Source of the DNA: Deferribacter abyssi | GTDB lineage: Bacteria; Chrysiogenota; Deferribacteres; Deferribacterales; Deferribacteraceae | Length of the DNA stretch: 64,000 nucleotides | Direction: 5' to 3' | Assembly: GCF_049472655.1 (NCBI RefSeq) | Contig: NZ_JAQNCS010000003.1 | Location: 1-64,000 of the forward strand | Part shown: piece by piece, positions 8,089 through 16,662 of the stretch | Numbering within the stretch: position 1 is the stretch's first letter | Layout of the letters: each line of letters starts with the position of its first letter | Notes under the pieces: generated by a model | The model's input: the letters and a program-made list of their open reading frames with translations, nothing else | Told to the model about the DNA's origin: nothing | Database searches by the model: none | Position numbers and translations under genes: made by a program

Positions 8089-10901
8089 TTAGCAAGAACC
8101 TCCACAGGATGCAAAATGAGTTTATTACTTATATGCTCCATTTGTATTCTACATGTCGGACAATCAGTAATAGCTATTTCCACATTCGAATCATTAAGTT
8201 TTGTATGTAAATCAGAAGCAATCTCCATACTTAAACCATAATTTTCAGCAGAAAGCCCCCAGCTCCCAGCAATACCACAACAATGAGAATTTAAGTTAAT
8301 GATATCATAGCCCAAACCTTTTTGCATAAGATCAATTGAACTGCTAGCATATTTTTGAACCTTCAAATGACAAGGCATATGATAAGCATATTTTTTAGTG
8401 TCAGGTTCTATTTCTAGCTTTTCTAGGTTATCGTTCAATAATTTTGTAATATGAATTACTTTATTACTTATTATCTCAATCTCCTCTGTATTTAACAAAT
8501 ATCCCCACTCTTGAAGTAAAGATAATCCACATGACGAACAAGAAACAACAATATAATCAACCTTATCAATAAGATTCCCCCACTTTGATAAATTCCTTAA
8601 AATTTTCCTTTTAGCACTATCCACCATCCCCTTTGAAATCATGGGTAAACCACAACAATGTTGATCTGGAATATACACTCTATATCCAATAGTTTTTAAA
8701 AGTTTTATTGTTGATAATCCAATATTTGTTTCAATATACCCTGCATAACAACCAGCAAAATAAAGCACTGATTTCTCACCTGCTCCTTCTTCTTTATCCA
8801 CTTGTTCAAAAAGCGACTTGCTCTTAAAAGCAATAAATTTTCTTTCTTCAGAAAGCCCAGTAAATAACTCATTTATTTTTCTTACAAATTTTGGTTTCAT
8901 AATTTTTGCAAGTAATGGTGAAATCTTCCTTGTTGTTCTAGCAGCTAGCTCAACACTTACTACTAGTTTTTTCTCTATCCCAGCACCATATTTTTTAACA
9001 TATTGAGCCTTTGCTTCCATAGCTATTTTGGGAATGTTAACATTTGAAGGACACTCCTTATAACAGCTTCCACAATTTACACAGTGATTTATTACATATT
9101 GAAAAGCTTTATCATAAAGAGCCTTATCATCAATGACACCACTTACTAAAGCTCTTAATATATTCGCTTTCGCCTTAGGTGCAGCCATCTCATCTCTTGT
9201 AAACTTATATATTGGACACATCCTCGTTGCTTCTGTCACAGTTGTGCATTTAGAGCATCCATGACATTTTTCCACTTCGTCAAGAAAATTTTCTCTCCAT
9301 ACAAGCAGTTTATTAACCAAATCATAACTTCTATAATCTTTGCCAAATCTCAAAAATTTCTTTACTTGATTAGGATCACTATGAATTATTATATCAGGAT
9401 TAAATACATAATTTTCATCTAAAATACCTTTAATACTTTTGAAAATAGTATAAATTTCAGGATATTGTTTTTCTATATAATAACTTCTAATCCTCCCATC
9501 TCCATGTTCACCAGAAATGGCACCATCTAAAGACTTTACTAACTCAAAAACTTCATCTGCTAAAATTTTCAAATAATCTATATCATGAGGATCTTTTAGA
9601 TCAAGTAGTGGTCTGGTGTGAAGCAATCCTTTAGCAATATGGCCATAAATAACAAATTCAACTTTGTGCTTTTCCAGTATATCATACAATCCATTAAAAT
9701 ACTCAACAAGCCTATCAGTAGGTACTGCAGCATCTTCTATTAAAGCCAAAATTTTCTTTTTCCCTTTTAATTTATACAATATTGGTACTGCAGCTTTCCT
9801 AATTGCCCAAAATTTCTCTTTTTCTTCTTTCTCAACTGCTAAAAAAGCACTATTTGTCAAACCATGTTCATCCATTAGTGCCTTAGCCTTTTCAGCCAAC
9901 ATTTTTGCTTCATTTTTATCAAAAGAATCAAATTCAATTAACAGTACATTATCTACTCCATTTGGAATCTTACTACTTAATGTTTCATCATTTTCTTTTG
10001 CAATCTTTAAAAGAGATTTATCCATTACTTCAATCCCACTTGGTCCCATTGGTAAGATTAGTTGAACTGCTTCTGCACTAGCAATAATATTGTCAAAATA
10101 AGCCACAATAAGACTATCATATTTAGGTTTAGGAATTATTTTAAACTTCAATTTAGTAGCAACACCTAAAGTCCCTTCCGATCCACAAAACAATCTTGAT
10201 AAATTAAGCCTTCCTCTTTCTACAAGTCCTCTTAAGTTATATCCTGTAACATTATATTTTACAGGTGGATACGCTGATTCAATTTTTTCTTTATTTTTTT
10301 CATAAAGATCATAAATCCTTTTTAAATAATCATCCAGTTCTTCATAATTCTTATTAAAAACCTCAGAAATAACAATTTTTTTACCGTTACTTAAAACAAT
10401 CTCAGCATCAAGTACATAATCAGAAACATTACCATACTTCACTGAATGTGCACCACTTGCATTAGTTCCAAACATACCACCAAAGGAAGCATATTCACCG
10501 CTAGAGGGATCAGGAGGAAAGAAAAAACCTTCTTTTGAAATTACTTTTTCAAGTTCCCCAAAACGATATCCAGGTTCACAAATAAAATATCCCTCCTCAT
10601 AATTTACTTCCAAAAGCCTATTCATATATTTCATAAAATCTATCACGATACCTTTACCAATAGCTGAACCACACAATCCACTCCCCGCTCCTCTAGGATG
10701 TACTGATAAGCCATATTTCAAAGCAAAATTAATTACAGACTTTACATCTTCTTCATCCTTTGGATACACAACACAGGATGGCTCTACTTTATAAATACTT
10801 CCATCAGTAGAATGCATATACCTCCTAAGTTTATCAGTATATACATCCCCCTTAATAAGTTCATGCAACTCATCAAAAATATTATCTGTAAGTTGTGGCA
10901 T
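8073..10901 (-). CDS. Fused FAD-binding/Fe-S D-lactate (glycolate) dehydrogenase-like oxidoreductase
   Basis: 942-residue fusion of a GlcD-type flavoprotein and a GlcF-type iron-sulfur subunit. The N-terminal half has the PCMH FAD domain (PRGAGSGLCGSAIGKG near residue 75) and the FAD-oxidase C domain (SGEHGDGR near 463). Then come two 4Fe-4S motifs (CHGCSKCTTVTEATRMC, and CVNCGSCYKECP near 612) and two CCG domains (CCGLPM, CCGIAGSWG) for a further cluster or quinone site. Such fusions oxidise D-lactate or a related 2-hydroxy acid and pass electrons to quinone or another membrane acceptor. The exact substrate cannot be read from sequence. It is transcribed from its own promoter, divergent from pyrR. 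Confidence 0.88.
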   Translation of the reverse strand: MPQLTDNIFDELHELIKGDVYTDKLRRYMHSTDGSIYKVEPSCVVYPKDEEDVKSVINFALKYGLSVHPRGAGSGLCGSAIGKGIVIDFMKYMNRLLEVNYEEGYFICEPGYRFGELEKVISKEGFFFPPDPSSGEYASFGGMFGTNASGAHSVKYGNVSDYVLDAEIVLSNGKKIVISEVFNKNYEELDDYLKRIYDLYEKNKEKIESAYPPVKYNVTGYNLRGLVERGRLNLSRLFCGSEGTLGVATKLKFKIIPKPKYDSLIVAYFDNIIASAEAVQLILPMGPSGIEVMDKSLLKIAKENDETLSSKIPNGVDNVLLIEFDSFDKNEAKMLAEKAKALMDEHGLTNSAFLAVEKEEKEKFWAIRKAAVPILYKLKGKKKILALIEDAAVPTDRLVEYFNGLYDILEKHKVEFVIYGHIAKGLLHTRPLLDLKDPHDIDYLKILADEVFELVKSLDGAISGEHGDGRIRSYYIEKQYPEIYTIFKSIKGILDENYVFNPDIIIHSDPNQVKKFLRFGKDYRSYDLVNKLLVWRENFLDEVEKCHGCSKCTTVTEATRMCPIYKFTRDEMAAPKAKANILRALVSGVIDDKALYDKAFQYVINHCVNCGSCYKECPSNVNIPKIAMEAKAQYVKKYGAGIEKKLVVSVELAARTTRKISPLLAKIMKPKFVRKINELFTGLSEERKFIAFKSKSLFEQVDKEEGAGEKSVLYFAGCYAGYIETNIGLSTIKLLKTIGYRVYIPDQHCCGLPMISKGMVDSAKRKILRNLSKWGNLIDKVDYIVVSCSSCGLSLLQEWGYLLNTEEIEIISNKVIHITKLLNDNLEKLEIEPDTKKYAYHMPCHLKVQKYASSSIDLMQKGLGYDIINLNSHCCGIAGSWGLSAENYGLSMEIASDLHTKLNDSNVEIAITDCPTCRIQMEHISNKLILHPVEVLAKCLKD

Positions 10902-10936
10902 CTTCTTTTCCCCATTTAAGATTAAAATTTTTCATA

Positions 10937-10965
10937 AATATAATAACAGAAGTTAATAAAGTAAA
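10937..10965 (-). promoter_or_regulatory. Promoter of the FAD/Fe-S oxidoreductase gene
   Basis: On the minus strand TTTACT (10960-10965) and TATATT (10937-10942) are 17 bases apart, matching the -35 at four and the -10 at five of six positions. Transcription would start near 10930, about 30 bases before the ATG at 10901. It lies back to back with the pyr promoter. Confidence 0.55.
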
Positions 10966-10983
10966 GATTAATAAATGAAAATC

Positions 10984-11012
10984 TTGACATCTATCATAAA
11001 AACTGACAGAAT
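10984..11012 (+). promoter_or_regulatory. Promoter of the pyrRBC operon
   Basis: A perfect -35 TTGACA (10984-10989) is followed after exactly 17 bases by CAGAAT (11007-11012), a four-of-six -10. Transcription would begin near 11019, giving a leader of about 110 bases before pyrR that contains a short ORF and a terminator. Confidence 0.6.
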
Positions 11013-11033
11013 CAATATATATAAGGGTAGCTA

Positions 11034-11117
11034 ATGTTGAATAGGTTTTTAATCATAAATTTGAAAAATATTTTAAAAGGCCTTCCGGTTTATCCGGAGG
11101 GCTTTTTTTTTAACTAG
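11034..11117 (+). CDS. Putative pyr leader peptide (27 codons)
   Basis: A short ORF starts at ATG 11034, eight bases after AAGGG, a possible ribosome site. It runs through U-rich leader sequence (GGTTTTTAATC, ATTTTAAAA) and straight through both arms of the terminator hairpin and its T-tract, stopping at TAG 11115-11117, ten bases before the pyrR ATG. In E. coli pyrBI a leader peptide read through the attenuator couples UTP-sensitive transcription to translation. The geometry here is the same. The ORF is short enough to occur by chance, so it is proposed, not proven. Confidence 0.45.
   Translation: MLNRFLIINLKNILKGLPVYPEGFFFN
11075..11111 (+). terminator. Attenuator-type terminator in the pyr leader
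   Basis: The core stem is GGCCTTCCGG (11079-11088) against CCGGAGGGCT (11094-11103) with a five-base loop and two G-U pairs. Flanking A's pair with the start of a run of nine T (11103-11111). It lies between the pyr promoter and pyrR, so full-length transcription needs readthrough. No alternative antiterminator stem was obvious by eye. Confidence 0.85.
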
Positions 11118-11127
11118 GAGGTTAAGG

Positions 11128-11670
11128 ATGAAATATGAAAAAGAAATTTTAAATGCACATGAGCTTGATAACATCCTCACAAGATTAACATTTCAAATCA
11201 TAGAAAAATGTACAGACTTCGAAAACACTAAAATAGTCGGAATAAAAAGACGAGGTGCTATATTAGCCGACAGAATTAAAGATAAAATAAAACAATTTAA
11301 AAACAAAGATATTGAGATAGGATACTTAGATATTACTCTTTACCGAGACGATTTAACAGAAATATCAGAATTTCCCATAATAAAAGGAACAGAAATCCAT
11401 TTTAATGTGAAAAATAAAAACATAATACTCGTAGATGATGTGATATTTACAGGAAGAACTGTACGAGCTGCTCTTGATGCCATTACCGATTATGGTAGGC
11501 CAAAAAAAATTATTCTTGCCGTATTAATAGATAGAGGACATAGAGAACTTCCAATTCAGCCCAATTACAAAGGTAAATATGTCCCCACCAGTCTTGATGA
11601 ACGAATAAATGTTAAACTAAAAGAATTAGATGGAATAGATAGTATAAGCATCAGTAAAAATATTAAGTGA
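11128..11670 (+). CDS. pyrR: PyrR bifunctional regulator / uracil phosphoribosyltransferase
   Basis: 180-residue type I phosphoribosyltransferase. The PRPP-binding motif VDDVIFTGRTVRAALDA (about residues 106-122) is the PyrR form, and the N-terminus (LTRLTFQIIEKC, KIVGIKRRGAILADR) matches the family. PyrR proteins bind pyr mRNA leaders in a UMP-dependent way and have weak uracil phosphoribosyltransferase activity. It is the first gene of pyrRBC and has a strong ribosome site (AGGAGG). The attenuator directly upstream is its expected target region. Whether it binds RNA here is untested. Confidence 0.93.
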   Translation: MKYEKEILNAHELDNILTRLTFQIIEKCTDFENTKIVGIKRRGAILADRIKDKIKQFKNKDIEIGYLDITLYRDDLTEISEFPIIKGTEIHFNVKNKNIILVDDVIFTGRTVRAALDAITDYGRPKKIILAVLIDRGHRELPIQPNYKGKYVPTSLDERINVKLKELDGIDSISISKNIK

Positions 11671-11678
11671 GGGGTATT

Positions 11679-12608
11679 ATGTATTTTACTAAAACTGACC
11701 TTATAGGTTTAAAAGACCTTAGTAAAGAAGAAATTTTATTTATTATTGAAACAGCGGAAAAATTAAAAGAAATTAATGAAAGAGATGTAAAAAAAGTACC
11801 CACTTTAAAAGGAAAAACAATTGTTAACTTATTCTTCGAACCCTCTACAAGAACGAGAACATCTTTTGAAATTGCAGGTAAAAGACTTTCTGCTGATACT
11901 ATCAATTTCTCTGCTTCATCAAGCAGTACTTCAAAAGGGGAAACTCTTATCGATACCATAAAAAATATTGAAGCTATGTACTCTGATATTTTTGTGGTAA
12001 GACACGCCTTTTCAGGGTCAGTAAAATTTATTGCTGAAAACACAAAAGCAAATGTAGTAAATGCCGGTGATGGAACTAATGAACATCCTACACAAGCTCT
12101 TCTTGATTTAATGACTATTAAGGAATACAAAGGTGATTTTGAGGATTTAAATGTCGCAATCATTGGAGATATAGAACACAGTAGAGTAGCAAGATCAAAT
12201 TTGTGGGGTATGAGTAAATTAGGAGTCAATATTCGCCTTTTTGGGCCAAAAACAATGCTTCCTGAACATTTTAAATATTTTAACTGCAAAATTTGCTCAA
12301 ATATGGAAGAGGCCGTTGAAAATGCAGATGTAATTATGATGTTAAGGATACAAAGAGAAAGGCAATCAAATCTTTTATTACCTTCTTTGAGAGAATATTC
12401 AAAGTTTTTCGGTCTCAATAAAAAAATTCTTTCCCTTGCCCAAAAAGACGCCATTATAATGCATCCAGGACCAATTAACAGAGGTGTAGAATTACCAAGT
12501 ATCCTTGCCGATAGCAAACAATCAGTAATACTTGAACAAGTAAAAAATGGTGTTGCCATAAGAATGGCAGTACTATACTTATTATCACTTAACAAAAAGG
12601 AGGAATAA
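11679..12608 (+). CDS. pyrB: Aspartate carbamoyltransferase catalytic subunit
   Basis: 309-residue ATCase, the first committed step of pyrimidine synthesis (carbamoyl phosphate plus aspartate to carbamoylaspartate). The carbamoyl-phosphate motif FEPSTRTRTSFE is near residue 52, followed by RHAFSGS, HPTQALLDL and HPGPINRG, all intact. The start is set at ATG 11679 rather than an upstream GTG at 11667, because GAGGGG (11669-11674) lies four bases before this ATG and overlaps the pyrR stop. No pyrI regulatory gene follows. A 310-codon antisense ORF covers this gene but is a shadow. Confidence 0.96.
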   Translation: MYFTKTDLIGLKDLSKEEILFIIETAEKLKEINERDVKKVPTLKGKTIVNLFFEPSTRTRTSFEIAGKRLSADTINFSASSSSTSKGETLIDTIKNIEAMYSDIFVVRHAFSGSVKFIAENTKANVVNAGDGTNEHPTQALLDLMTIKEYKGDFEDLNVAIIGDIEHSRVARSNLWGMSKLGVNIRLFGPKTMLPEHFKYFNCKICSNMEEAVENADVIMMLRIQRERQSNLLLPSLREYSKFFGLNKKILSLAQKDAIIMHPGPINRGVELPSILADSKQSVILEQVKNGVAIRMAVLYLLSLNKKEE

Positions 12609-12610
12609 AA

Positions 12611-13879
12611 ATGCTATTACTAAAAAATTGTACTGTAATAAATTTTGACAAAATTGAGGAAAATGTAAATATTTTAATAAATAATGATGAAATTGCAGAT
12701 ATAACAAAAGAAAATATTGAAAATACAACTGTAATTGATTGCTCTAATAAATATGTTGTTCCTGGTCTTATTGATATGCATGTTCATTTCAGAGATCCTG
12801 GACTTGAATACAAAGAAGACATAGAGTCTGGTAGCAAAGCAGCCGCAGCAGGAGGAATAACTACATGTCTCCCAATGGCAAACACAAAACCTATAAATGA
12901 TAACAGCTCTATCACAAAATACATGATAGAAAAAGCAAAAAAAATTGGAATAATAGATATTTTTCCTGTTGCTGCAATAACCAAAGGGATGAAAGGTGAA
13001 GAATTAACTGAAATGGGAGATATTTTAGAAGCTGGTGCTTTAGCATTCTCTGATGACGGTCTACCGGTTATGAATTCTGAAGTAATGAGAAGAGCACTTG
13101 AATACGCAAGTCAATTTGATTCCTTTATTATTAGTCATGCTGAAGATAAAAATCTTGCTGGAAACGGAGTAATAAACGAAGGTAAAATCTCTACAATCAC
13201 AGGTTTAAAAGGGATACCTGCTGAAGCAGAAGAGGTTATGATTGCAAGAGATATACTTCTTGCAAAACTTACCAATGCTCATGTTCACATAGCTCACGTA
13301 AGTACTAAGGGAAGCGTAGAGCTAATAAGGTGGGCAAAAAAGATAGGTATAAATGTAACAGCTGAAGCAACGCCACATCACTTTACACTTACTGACGAAG
13401 ACCTTTTAACTTACGATACAAACTATAAAATGAACCCACCATTAAGAACAGAAGAAGATAAAAATGCTATTATCGAAGGGTTAAAAGATGGTACCATCGA
13501 TATAATAGCAACAGATCATGCTCCTCATCATAAAATTGAAAAATTTGTCGAATTTGATAATGCCGCATTTGGAATAACCGGACTGCAAACGTTAATTCCA
13601 CTAACACTAAAACTAGTAAAAACTAAAAATATTGATATGAAAAAATTCGTTTATCTTACCTCTTTTAAACCAGCTGAAATTTTAAATCTTAAAGATAGAG
13701 GTTATATCGCCAAGGGTAAAAAAGCTGATATAACAATTATTGATGATAAAATTGAATACATATTCGATGAAAAAATTAACAAATCTAAATCAGAAAACAC
13801 TCCTTTTTTCAATAAAAAATTAATTGGAGCTGCAGTTTATACTATTAAAAATGGAAATATTGTTTATGAATTTCATTAA
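12611..13879 (+). CDS. pyrC: Dihydroorotase (class I)
   Basis: 422-residue amidohydrolase of the zinc-dependent class I type, converting carbamoylaspartate to dihydroorotate. Metal ligands are visible in DMHVHFRDPG near residue 55, SHAEDK near 176, HIAHVST near 228 and ATDHAPHH near 300. Length is normal. It begins two bases after the pyrB stop behind AAGGAGG, so it is the last gene of pyrRBC. The later steps (pyrD, pyrF, pyrE) are not in the window. Confidence 0.96.
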   Translation: MLLLKNCTVINFDKIEENVNILINNDEIADITKENIENTTVIDCSNKYVVPGLIDMHVHFRDPGLEYKEDIESGSKAAAAGGITTCLPMANTKPINDNSSITKYMIEKAKKIGIIDIFPVAAITKGMKGEELTEMGDILEAGALAFSDDGLPVMNSEVMRRALEYASQFDSFIISHAEDKNLAGNGVINEGKISTITGLKGIPAEAEEVMIARDILLAKLTNAHVHIAHVSTKGSVELIRWAKKIGINVTAEATPHHFTLTDEDLLTYDTNYKMNPPLRTEEDKNAIIEGLKDGTIDIIATDHAPHHKIEKFVEFDNAAFGITGLQTLIPLTLKLVKTKNIDMKKFVYLTSFKPAEILNLKDRGYIAKGKKADITIIDDKIEYIFDEKINKSKSENTPFFNKKLIGAAVYTIKNGNIVYEFH

Positions 13880-13903
13880 TTAAAAAACAGAATATTTTTT
13901 CTG

Positions 13904-13928
13904 TCTCCCCTGCAACACGTTGGGGAGA
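13904..13928 (+). terminator. Hairpin after pyrC
   Basis: Seven base pairs form between TCTCCCC (13904-13910) and GGGGAGA (13922-13928). A smaller hairpin ACAGAA/TTCTGT (13887-13904) abuts it. There is no strong T-tract after the larger stem, so it may stabilise the transcript end or be a weak terminator. Confidence 0.4.
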
Positions 13929-14058
13929 TGATCTTTGTAAATTAGTCAAAAGTATTTTTTAGATTTGTCTAATTTGTAAGTATTGATTTCATAAAAAAAT
14001 AAAATTTTTTAAACAAATATTTGTTGAATTATTATGAATATCAAATATAAAGAACTTT

Positions 14059-14985
14059 ATGGATTTAATGACAATTTTAGAATGTAAAAATATCTCCAAG
14101 TCATTTAATATTTCCTCTATATTTCATTCACGTAATAAAGTAAGAATCCAGGCTTTAAACAATGTTGACTTTTATGTAAAAAGAGGAGAAATTGTTGGGA
14201 TAGTTGGAGAATCAGGTAGTGGTAAAACAACTTTAGCTAAAATTATTACTAATATTTACAAACCAGATACTGGAAGTATACTTTTTAATAAAAAGGATAT
14301 TCATGTAAACAAATCGTATTATGAATATAGAAAAAATGTACAGATGGTCTTTCAAGACCCATATTCAAGTCTTAACCCAAGACTAAAAATTATTTCAACT
14401 CTTAAAGATGGAATAAAACAGTATATTACAAACAATAAAAAAGAGATTTATGAAATTTGTAAATCACTAATAAAATCCGTTGGACTTGAAGAAGAGCATC
14501 TATATAGATACCCTCATCAGTTCTCGGGAGGACAAAGACAAAGGATTTCCATAGCAAGAGCTCTATCAGTAGATCCTGAAGTAATCGTAGCAGATGAACC
14601 TGTTAGCGCACTTGATGTATCCGTTCAGGCGCAGATTCTCAACCTTTTTAAAAAATTAAACAAAGAAAAAAACAAAACAATAATACTCATTTCTCATGAC
14701 TTAGCAGTGGTAAACTTTTTATGTCATAGAGTTTATGTAATGTATAAAGGATTTATTATGGAAACTGCTGAGACAGAAAAGCTTTTAAAAACCCCTTTAC
14801 ATCCTTATACATATCAATTAATAAATTCTAAACATTTACAGGTGGATGAAACAATCAATGAAAATGTTAAAACCAATTGTCCTTATGCTAAGCGTTGTAA
14901 AAAATATTCATCAAAATGCAATAATGAAATAAAACTCATCGAAGTGGCAAAAAATCACTTTGTACGTTGTGCATATTATGAGTGA
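14059..14985 (+). CDS. Oligopeptide/dipeptide-type ABC transporter ATP-binding protein (OppF/DppF-like), orphan
   Basis: 308-residue ABC ATPase of the peptide/nickel uptake family. Walker A GESGSGKTT lies near residue 53, the Q-loop MVFQDPYSSLNPRLK near 97, signature FSGGQRQRISIARALSVDP near 155, and Walker B VIVADEPVSALDVS near 175. The C-terminal oligo_HPY region has the conserved cysteines (CPYAKRCKKYSSKC and a later RCAYY), which can hold an iron-sulfur cluster in this family. No permease, binding protein or partner OppD is adjacent, which is unusual; it may serve a transporter encoded elsewhere. ATG 14059 is used, with ATG 14068 possible; neither has a clear ribosome site. Confidence 0.88.
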   Translation: MDLMTILECKNISKSFNISSIFHSRNKVRIQALNNVDFYVKRGEIVGIVGESGSGKTTLAKIITNIYKPDTGSILFNKKDIHVNKSYYEYRKNVQMVFQDPYSSLNPRLKIISTLKDGIKQYITNNKKEIYEICKSLIKSVGLEEEHLYRYPHQFSGGQRQRISIARALSVDPEVIVADEPVSALDVSVQAQILNLFKKLNKEKNKTIILISHDLAVVNFLCHRVYVMYKGFIMETAETEKLLKTPLHPYTYQLINSKHLQVDETINENVKTNCPYAKRCKKYSSKCNNEIKLIEVAKNHFVRCAYYE

Positions 14986-15059
14986 TATAAGTTTAACATT
15001 AAATATAACTTTAGATCAAAAAAAAGTATGTGAGTTTAATTCCAAGCAACTAAAAAAGT

Positions 15060-15078
15060 GTTATTTTTACAAAATAAC
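15060..15078 (+). terminator. Possible weak terminator after the ABC ATPase gene
   Basis: An eight-base-pair AT-rich stem (GTTATTTT / AAAATAAC) with a three-base loop, followed about a dozen bases later by a run of six T (15091-15096). The 230-base gap before cysS holds no other gene that I can support. Confidence 0.4.
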
Positions 15079-15216
15079 CTATTTGGTATATTTTTTAAGT
15101 TTGAACATTTTTAATTTATTCGAAATGAATAATATTGGCTATACCATATGAATACTACTTATAATTTATCATGAATAAAAATTTTTAATATATAGAAATT
15201 ACGATAGAGGAGAGCT

Positions 15217-16662
15217 ATGATAAAAATTTTTAATACTATGACAGGTAAAAAAGAGGAATTTACCCCATTAAAAGATAATGAAGTTAGAATGTATGTTTGT
15301 GGAGTCACCGTTTACGACTACTGCCACATTGGACATGCAAGAAGTTCAGTAGTTTTTGATGTCATTAGAAGATATTTGATTTACAAGGGATTTAAAGTGA
15401 TTTTTGTAAAAAATTTTACAGATATTGATGATAAAATCATAAACAGAAGCAACAATGAAAATATCCACTGGAAAGAACTAACAGAGAAATTTATCAAAGA
15501 ACATGATTATGATATGAATCAACTCAATATTTTACCCCCTGACTTTACACCAAAAGCTACAGAATTTATTAATGAAATGATAAAGTTATGTGAAATATTA
15601 ATAGAAAAAGGTTATGCATACGTTGCAGATGGAGATGTTTACTATAGAGTTTCAAACTTTAAAGAATACGGTAAATTATCAAAACGAGATCTAGAAGAAC
15701 TATTAGCAGGGGCAAGAGTTGATATTAATGAAAAAAAAGAAAACCCCCTTGACTTTGCTTTGTGGAAAAAAAGCAAAGAAAATGAACCTTTCTGGGAAAG
15801 TCCTTGGGGAAAAGGACGTCCGGGATGGCATATTGAATGCAGTGTAATGAGTTCAAAAATTCTCGGAATTCCTTTTGACATACATGGAGGCGGTAAAGAT
15901 TTGATTTTCCCTCATCACGAAAATGAAATAGCCCAAAGTGAAGCTGCAGAAGAAAAAATGTTTGCAAAATATTGGATACATAACGGATTTGTAAACATAA
16001 ATAAGGAAAAAATGTCAAAATCTCTCGGTAATTTTTTTACTATTAGGGATATTATTAAAAAATTTGACCCAGAAGTATTAAGATTTTTTCTACTTACTAC
16101 ACATTATAGAAGTCCCATCGATTTTTCATTTGATCATTTAATTGAAGCTGAAAATTCACTCAACAGAATTTACATTTTCTTTGATGACTTAAACCATTAT
16201 TTTGTAACAAAAAAAGGTAAAAACCGTATTGACGAAGTGCAAAAAATTTATGATAAATTCTTATCATCTTTTATAAAAGCAATGGATGATGATTTCAACA
16301 CTGCCAAAGGTTTAGCAACTATATTTGATTATATAAGAGATATGAATAAACTCCTAAATCAAAAAGTTGATGAAAAAACCTTGTGTGAAATAAAAATTTT
16401 AAGTGATAAACTAAAAGATATAGTGAATCAGGTTTTAGGGATAATCATCCATACGCCTGATGATTGGTTTGAAAAAAATTTACCGCTAGATAAAAATGAA
16501 CTTTTAAAACTCATTGAAGAAAGAACAATTGCGAGAAAAAATAAAGACTTCGAAAAAGCCGACAAAATCAGAGATAGACTTGAATCTATGGGTATAGAGC
16601 TACTTGATACACCAAAAGGTACTAGATTTAGGGTAATAAAAAAACATAAGGAGTTGAATTGA
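15217..16662 (+). CDS. cysS: Cysteinyl-tRNA synthetase
   Basis: 481-residue class I aminoacyl-tRNA synthetase that charges tRNA-Cys. The HIGH motif is CHIGHARS near residue 36 and the KMSKS loop is KMSKSLGN near 266. The zinc-site residues are present (Cys near 28 in MYVCGVT, HIECSVM near 208, HHENEIAQSEA near 233). Length is typical. It has a clear ribosome site (GAGGAGAG) before ATG 15217. The following epimerase gene starts within its stop codon. Confidence 0.97.
   Translation: MIKIFNTMTGKKEEFTPLKDNEVRMYVCGVTVYDYCHIGHARSSVVFDVIRRYLIYKGFKVIFVKNFTDIDDKIINRSNNENIHWKELTEKFIKEHDYDMNQLNILPPDFTPKATEFINEMIKLCEILIEKGYAYVADGDVYYRVSNFKEYGKLSKRDLEELLAGARVDINEKKENPLDFALWKKSKENEPFWESPWGKGRPGWHIECSVMSSKILGIPFDIHGGGKDLIFPHHENEIAQSEAAEEKMFAKYWIHNGFVNINKEKMSKSLGNFFTIRDIIKKFDPEVLRFFLLTTHYRSPIDFSFDHLIEAENSLNRIYIFFDDLNHYFVTKKGKNRIDEVQKIYDKFLSSFIKAMDDDFNTAKGLATIFDYIRDMNKLLNQKVDEKTLCEIKILSDKLKDIVNQVLGIIIHTPDDWFEKNLPLDKNELLKLIEERTIARKNKDFEKADKIRDRLESMGIELLDTPKGTRFRVIKKHKELN

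Noticed and set aside
11663..12595. A 310-codon antisense ORF over pyrB
   Set aside because: It is the mirror of a clear aspartate carbamoyltransferase with intact motifs; it has no recognisable domain or ribosome site and arises from codon bias.
14960..15151. A 63-codon ORF at the end of the ABC ATPase gene
   Set aside because: It starts inside that gene in another frame and continues into AT-rich sequence containing a hairpin; nothing supports translation.
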